Part shown: positions 59,720 through 64,000 of the stretch, one piece after another
Numbering within the stretch: the stretch's first letter is position 1
Layout of the letters: every line of letters starts with the position of its first letter
Assembly: GCA_964509425.1 (NCBI GenBank)
Contig: CAZDWZ010000003.1
Location: 186,001 to 250,000 of the forward strand
Source of the DNA: CAZDWZ01 sp964509425
GTDB lineage: Bacteria > Bdellovibrionota_C > UBA2361 > SZUA-149 > CAZDWZ01
DNA length: 64,000 nt
Direction of reading: 5' to 3'
Notes under the pieces: model-generated
The model's database searches: none
Told to the model about the DNA's origin: nothing
The model's input: only the letters and a program-made list of their open reading frames with translations
Position numbers and translations under genes: made by a program

Positions 59720-61234
59720 GTGACCATATACGCTCCTCAACTGCAACCTCGATTTTTCGCACTGTTTCTCGCGCTTTCCTGCACGGCTCAGATCGCAGTC
59801 GAGACGGTGCAATCAGTGCATGGAAGAGTAGGCGCTCTCGTCTGTTTGGGTCTGGTCTGTCGCTTGCTCGCTCGGAATTGGACATCGGCGATCGGAACGA
59901 CCGTTCTCGCGATAATTCCTGCCTTACTGCTTCTTCATAATCTTCCGGAGACGCAACCACTCAAGAATTTGCGGTCTCCTTTCAATGGCCGCTTTACAAT
60001 TGATTCCTCGAAAGTGCTGCCATCGGGTGCGCGGAGGCTCGAAGCCCGAGGTTCAATCGGTGGGAGAGTGTTCCGAGCGCTGTTGTCTTCTCCCGACTTG
60101 CCGTGGGCGGCGGCATTTGCTCCGGGGAAAAATGTGCGGCTCTCGGTCGACCTTGAGGCCATTCCGGACGGGCCGCGACCCTGGGAGTACTCTGCATACC
60201 TTCGCAGACGGGGATTTGCCGCAACAGGCAGAATCAAAGAGAATTCAGAACTCGGTCATCGGGAGGCGATGGAATTGTCGAAGCGCCAAGACTTCGTGGA
60301 AACGCTCCATCAAATCACCGGAGGCCGAGAGCCGGCCGCGATTGCACTTGCCGCGACGCTCGGGGACGAAAGTCTTTTAAGTGATTCTTTGCGAAACATC
60401 TTTCTTGATTCTTCGTTGATGCACCAGCTGGTGGTGTCCGGATATCAAGTGACGCTCTTTTGGGTGCTTGCATCAACGGTCATTCGGCTCCTTTTGAGGG
60501 TGTTCCCCCATAGAGTTTGGAAATTGGGTCTTGATACGCCTGTGAATGTACTCTCGTTTGCAGCCGTATTGTCCTACGTGTTTCTCTTGGACGACGACGT
60601 GCCGGCAACGCGGGCGTGGATGGCGCTCGCGATTGTAGTCGTCGGGAGGTTTCTGGGGCGTTCACTTCATCCGCTCCGAACGCTTGGAGTACTCGCCTAT
60701 GTCGTGTGGATACTTTTCCCGGGCAGCGTCTTCGAAATGAGCTTTCAACTGACCTTCGCTGCTCTCCTTGGATTGCATCTTGGCACGGAGTGGGCCAGCG
60801 GTCGGAGTGTTGTCGCGTCGTGGTTTCTGGTTCATTGCGGACCGATCCTGCTCACGACACCAATTCTGCTCTTATGGACCGGCCGAGTCTGTCCGCTGGC
60901 ATTGTTCTTCAACCTTTTCTTCGGGACCGTCTTCAGCGTTATATTTATTTGCGGGGGCGGACTGAGTCTTGTGGCGTTGTGGCTGAATCTTCCTGGAGCC
61001 GTATCGCTTTTGAATTGCCAGCGCCTAGCCGGAGAAATTTTTCTTCGAATTTTGAGGTCGGTGGTAGAAATGGCCGGGATGGCAGGGTTAGGGCCGGTCG
61101 AGCTTTCCTCATCCGCCTCGCGAGTACTTGCCGGCGCCCTCTTCATCCTAACCGTGTTTTTGTATCGAAAGGGGGCCGGGAATGTGGTGGCTGACGAATC
61201 GAGCTTCAGTTGCTATAAAAATCCACCTCCGTAG
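59720..61234 (+). CDS. comEC: ComEC/Rec2-type DNA uptake channel without nuclease domain
   Basis: 504 residues from the GTG at 59720 (a TTG at 59690 would overlap the divergent protease start). N-terminal hydrophobic segments, a DUF4131-like OB-type region (about 100-170) and a Competence domain (about 195-495) with M-H-Q-L-V-V-S-G-Y-Q-V and F-E-M-S-F-Q-L-T-F-A-A-L-L-G. The C-terminal metallo-beta-lactamase domain of Bacillus ComEC is absent, and it ends in a membrane segment plus a short tail. The start is uncertain. Confidence 0.85.
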   Translation: MTIYAPQLQPRFFALFLALSCTAQIAVETVQSVHGRVGALVCLGLVCRLLARNWTSAIGTTVLAIIPALLLLHNLPETQPLKNLRSPFNGRFTIDSSKVLPSGARRLEARGSIGGRVFRALLSSPDLPWAAAFAPGKNVRLSVDLEAIPDGPRPWEYSAYLRRRGFAATGRIKENSELGHREAMELSKRQDFVETLHQITGGREPAAIALAATLGDESLLSDSLRNIFLDSSLMHQLVVSGYQVTLFWVLASTVIRLLLRVFPHRVWKLGLDTPVNVLSFAAVLSYVFLLDDDVPATRAWMALAIVVVGRFLGRSLHPLRTLGVLAYVVWILFPGSVFEMSFQLTFAALLGLHLGTEWASGRSVVASWFLVHCGPILLTTPILLLWTGRVCPLALFFNLFFGTVFSVIFICGGGLSLVALWLNLPGAVSLLNCQRLAGEIFLRILRSVVEMAGMAGLGPVELSSSASRVLAGALFILTVFLYRKGAGNVVADESSFSCYKNPPP

Positions 61235-61236
61235 GT

Positions 61237-61281
61237 ATGACTCCAGCTGCGGACTTGAAATGACCCCAGCGGCGAACTAAA
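61237..61281. repeat. 22/23-bp tandem repeat before the glycosyltransferase gene
   Basis: Two units on the theme ATGACTCCAGCTGCGGACTT lie at 61237-61259 and 61260-61281, imperfect. It fills almost all of the 55-bp gap between comEC and the GT2 gene. Same style as the repeats before trxA, murA and lexA. Confidence 0.5.
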
Positions 61282-61289
61282 GAAGAGCT

Positions 61290-62060
61290 ATGCAGCCACC
61301 TCAGATCCGAACGGTTAGTCTCATAATTCCGGTTTACAACGAAGCAGAGCACTTGCTGCGTTTCCTTGAACTCATCGACACCCTACAACTCCCACTGGAG
61401 AAGGAGCTTGTGATTATCGACGACTGTTCGACCGACGGTTCGCGCGACATCCTCAGGAAATTTTCATTCACGTCAAAAGTTCAGCTCATCGAACAAGAAG
61501 TCAACCAAGGTAAGGGTGCAGCGATTCGCCGGGGCATCCTGGCGGCATCGGGAGATATCATCGGAATCCAAGATGCGGATTTCGAGTACGAGCCGAAGGA
61601 TATCCCTTCACTCCTTGTTCCACTCATCGACGGCAGATGTGATGTGGTCTACGGATCGCGATTCAAAAAATCGGAGCAAGTGCACCGCACGCTCCATTAC
61701 GCAGTGAACAGAATTCTCACGATTCTGAGTAATTTCTGCTGCGGTCTGTATTTGAGCGACATGGAGACCTGCTATAAATTTTTCAAAGCAGACGTCATCA
61801 AGAATATCAAACTAGAATCAAATCGTTTCGGATTCGAGCCGGAGATCACGGCGAAGATCGGGAAGTTGAAGCTCCGCGTGAGAGAGTTGCCGATTTCCTA
61901 CTTCCCGAGAAATTATCTCGAGGGGAAGAAAATCACCTGGAAAGACGGCATCGCCGCCCTCAAGCATATTTTTCACTACAGCTTCTTCGTTTCGTCGAAA
62001 GATTGTTTCCTCGAGACTCTTCCCAAAGATTATATTCCCCGTGGAGGGAACTGGCTCTAG
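61290..62060 (+). CDS. Family 2 glycosyltransferase (DPM1-like)
   Basis: 256 residues, single catalytic domain, no membrane segment. S-L-I-I-P-V-Y-N-E-A-E-H-L near the start, E-L-V-I-I-D-D-C-S-T-D-G-S and I-G-I-Q-D-A-D-F-E-Y are typical GT-A motifs, the last one holding the D-x-D-type metal site. It resembles dolichyl-phosphate-mannose-synthase-like enzymes that transfer sugars to polyprenyl phosphate. It may supply lipid-linked sugar to the GT-C-like protein at 21.5-23.2 kb, which is speculative. Confidence 0.88.
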   Translation: MQPPQIRTVSLIIPVYNEAEHLLRFLELIDTLQLPLEKELVIIDDCSTDGSRDILRKFSFTSKVQLIEQEVNQGKGAAIRRGILAASGDIIGIQDADFEYEPKDIPSLLVPLIDGRCDVVYGSRFKKSEQVHRTLHYAVNRILTILSNFCCGLYLSDMETCYKFFKADVIKNIKLESNRFGFEPEITAKIGKLKLRVRELPISYFPRNYLEGKKITWKDGIAALKHIFHYSFFVSSKDCFLETLPKDYIPRGGNWL

Positions 62061-62157
62061 ACGGACAATTCGGAAGTCCGTCGATTGTCGATTCAAAAAT
62101 TTGGTTTGGTGTGTTTCGGCGGCGGCCGCGGTGAGGGACTATTCGCCTGAGCAAGAC

Positions 62158-62649
62158 TTAAATCCAGCTTTTCGATTCACGTTTCTTTTGGATTATCGAC
62201 TGTTCGAAGAGCTCATCGAGTCTCGAGGCCCATTGGTCGGCCGGGAGTGGTGGAAGACTTTCATCGCTAATGAGCTTGTGCATCGCATCGTTCTTGAACT
62301 CCAAGTCGGCGTTTGCGAGCACCGTGGCCTTCGCGATGTCCTTGGGCTCATTCGTTGCCACTAACTTGTTTATCAGCTCCAACCGATCTTCCAGAGCTTG
62401 AAGAATTCGCTGAATTTCATTCATCGAAGCGTAGATTCCGGCGTGCGCGTTTTGGACATTCGCAAGAACTCCGCGTTCAACCTCTCTGAGACGAATTTGA
62501 GTGTTTTGGATCAACTGGCTCAGCACGAATACGCGCCGGTCCAAGTCCTGCCAAAGCTCTGTTCTTTTCACATCCTCCACAACCTTAAACTCCTCAACGA
62601 CTCGATCCGGATTTACTGCCTGTCTTAGACTCTCTGGACGCTCAAACAT
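62158..62649 (-). CDS. Helical protein of unknown function
   Basis: 163 residues, no family recognised. Charged and Leu/Ile/Val-rich with heptad-like runs (V-F-V-L-S-Q-L-I-Q-N-T-Q-I-R-L-R-E-V-E-R and I-Q-R-I-L-Q-A-L-E-D-R-L-E-L-I-N-K-L), so probably coiled-coil. No signal peptide or membrane segment. Convergent with the GT2 gene. Confidence 0.55.
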   Translation of the reverse strand: MFERPESLRQAVNPDRVVEEFKVVEDVKRTELWQDLDRRVFVLSQLIQNTQIRLREVERGVLANVQNAHAGIYASMNEIQRILQALEDRLELINKLVATNEPKDIAKATVLANADLEFKNDAMHKLISDESLPPLPADQWASRLDELFEQSIIQKKRESKSWI

Positions 62650-62773
62650 TACCCGAACCTCTCTAGTTTCTCTCTTCCCTCGAATCCGTAATTTTCGATT
62701 ATCTGCCTCAAATTCTCAAACAACCTCGCGAAAGAGTTTGCGAATTCGGACATTGGAAGGCGAGTCGGAAAGA

Positions 62774-63847
62774 TTACCTCTGAAGCCGGAAGATTCCGTT
62801 TGTGGAAGTGTAGAGTATTTCGCCGATAGGAGATTCCTTGAGGTCGAGAATCGGGAGCCCGGATGCCGGAAGGATCACCGCTTCTTCCAGCAACAGTCGC
62901 GGCTGGTTATCATCGAAACGGAGACGTTTGATCTGCCCGGTATTAAAATCCGCGAGGAGCAGGGAATCGCGGAGTTCCGGAAACACTCCTCCTTCATAGA
63001 AGGTGATGCCGGTGAATCCGAGTGACGGTGAGACCCGGTAGATCGGCTGAATGAAGTTGGGATCGGTATCGCCGCAAGGGAATCCAGGTCTCCACCCATA
63101 ATTCCCTCCTGGTATGAGCTCGTTAATCTCATCGTCGCAGTCGGGACCATTTTCTGAAACGAACAGGTTCCCGCTCCGAGGATCTTTTGCGATTCCGAAG
63201 ACGTTCCGGAATCCAAATGAAAATACGGGGCTCCCTGGGAATGGGTTGTCGGAGGGAATCGAGCCGTCTTTGTTCAGCCGGAGGATTTTACCGGCGAGCG
63301 AAAGTATCTGTTGGCTCAAGGCTGGATTGTCTGAGTCTCCGGTAGAGATGAAAATGTGATCTTCGTCGTCAAAGGCGAATTTCCCTCCATCGTGACCTCC
63401 CGCCGGGATGTTATCGATGAGAAGGAGAGGTTCGACGCCGGCTCCATTCTGCTCACGGTAACGAATCGCTCGATTACGGAGAGGATGCGGAGTCGTCACG
63501 TATACATAGACCCAGTGGTTTTCTTCGAAGTCCGGGTCGATCGAGACGCCCAGAAGACCCTGAGCAGTTCCAGTCGGCACCGGCAGCGTAACGAACGGCT
63601 GAGCCTGAAGGCCTGTCTCGGCGAGGATTCTCACTGCTCCAGTTTCCAATTCAGTGAAGAATATTCGACCGTCCGGAGCGACGTCGAGGCCTACAATGAA
63701 ATTGGGACTCGAAAAAATGAGTTCAGATCGTAATGTTAGCGGTGTTCCAGGTCCTGAGCCGCCGCCTCCTCCACCGCCTCCGCAACCCGGAAGCGTGACG
63801 AAAGCTAAGAGAATGACGGCGAGGGATTTAAAATAGGAGGTCTTCAT
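62774..63847 (-). CDS. PQQ-dependent sugar dehydrogenase-type lipoprotein
   Basis: 357 residues from the ATG at 63847 (a GTG three codons earlier is possible). Signal with the lipobox L-P-G-C, a poly-Gly stretch, then a six-bladed beta-propeller of the glucose/sorbosone dehydrogenase group. Visible: F-I-V-G-L-D-V-A-P-D-G-R-I-F-F-T-E, A-Q-G-L-L-G-V-S-I-D-P-D-F, the P-A-G-G-H-D-G-G-K block and I-S-T-G-D-S-D-N-P. Periplasmic sugar oxidation with PQQ is typical, but cofactor and substrate are unproven. The remainder of the window (63848-64000) shows no gene. Confidence 0.85.
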   Translation of the reverse strand: MKTSYFKSLAVILLAFVTLPGCGGGGGGGGSGPGTPLTLRSELIFSSPNFIVGLDVAPDGRIFFTELETGAVRILAETGLQAQPFVTLPVPTGTAQGLLGVSIDPDFEENHWVYVYVTTPHPLRNRAIRYREQNGAGVEPLLLIDNIPAGGHDGGKFAFDDEDHIFISTGDSDNPALSQQILSLAGKILRLNKDGSIPSDNPFPGSPVFSFGFRNVFGIAKDPRSGNLFVSENGPDCDDEINELIPGGNYGWRPGFPCGDTDPNFIQPIYRVSPSLGFTGITFYEGGVFPELRDSLLLADFNTGQIKRLRFDDNQPRLLLEEAVILPASGLPILDLKESPIGEILYTSTNGIFRLQR

Positions 63848-64000
63848 AGGCTGCACTTGTCCCGAAAACCTCTATAATGTGTCAATGAGGATCGTCATTG
63901 AAAGGTCGGCCTCAATGATTGCGGGATACTTCGGTTAATGGCAGGGTTTAATTACGACACTTAAACAAAAGCAACGGCACATGGGTCGGCGTCTGATCCG

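Noticed and set aside
59711..59960. Long N-terminal extension of the M48 protease
   Set aside because: It overlaps the divergent comEC gene and lacks any conserved look; the hydrophobic lipobox segment lies after the later start.
63858..63880. TATAAT near the right edge as a promoter
   Set aside because: No -35 at proper spacing and no plus-strand gene after it within the window.

Overview
The window is a gene-dense stretch of a chromosome from a diderm (Gram-negative) bacterium. The G+C content looks like the mid-50s by eye. Envelope genes support the diderm call: ExbD/TonB, a TamB-TamA pair, an outer-membrane-type lytic transglycosylase, several lipoproteins with lipoboxes, and a LapA-LapB-like protein. 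The order prfA-prmC-murA and a stand-alone RRM-type RNA-binding domain are reminiscent of deltaproteobacterial-grade lineages (for example Bdellovibrionota or Myxococcota relatives). This placement is tentative. I see no rRNA, tRNA, CRISPR array, insertion sequence or phage.

Layout. 0-10.2 kb: end of exbD, tonB, a membrane-anchored unknown protein, an M50 site-2 protease divergent from a lipase-maturation-factor-like protein and a peroxiredoxin-like protein, two SPFH proteins, and gpmI translationally coupled to a secreted cyclase. 10.2-17.4 kb: a coiled-coil protein and tamB-tamA. 17.7-23.5 kb: trxA-thiS-thiG-thiE, a NUDIX hydrolase, a secreted thioredoxin-fold protein, a polytopic GT-C-like protein and a GlsB-type protein. 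23.5-33 kb: a dnaJ/cbpA-clpB-GNAT operon, an unusual protein with an L7/L12-like N-terminus, and slt. 33-39.6 kb: prfA-prmC-murA-DnaA-like ATPase-fabF-fabH, tightly packed. 39.6-48 kb, on the minus strand: lexA-recA, a 181-bp near-palindrome, aroB, an RbsABC-like ABC transporter with duplicated binding proteins plus a Liv-type binding protein, and a decayed cyclase pseudogene. 48-54 kb: enoyl-CoA hydratase, a 670-bp noncoding stretch with a strong terminator, a DAHP synthase, two lipoproteins, a secreted unknown and a YitT protein. 54.3-64 kb: an RRM-bS18 fusion, a receiver-HisKA protein, a DsbA-like lipoprotein, comF, a LapA-LapB fusion, an M48 protease, a ComEC without nuclease domain, a GT2 glycosyltransferase and a PQQ-type sugar dehydrogenase lipoprotein.

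The most unusual items are these: a ribosomal protein bS18 fused behind an RRM domain, with hairpins in its leader; a MurA whose catalytic Cys is Asp; binding-protein genes duplicated together with their overlapping junction; a 181-bp near-perfect inverted repeat after recA; and a recurring habit of short degenerate tandem repeats (13-23 bp units) in intergenic regions, often just upstream of genes.

Functional themes are envelope biogenesis, translation termination and ribosome function, fatty-acid and cell-wall precursor synthesis, thiamine and aromatic synthesis, SOS control, protein quality control and natural competence. Gene starts were refined by hand from Shine-Dalgarno sites and start/stop overlaps. 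Family calls come from motifs recognised by eye, not from database searches.
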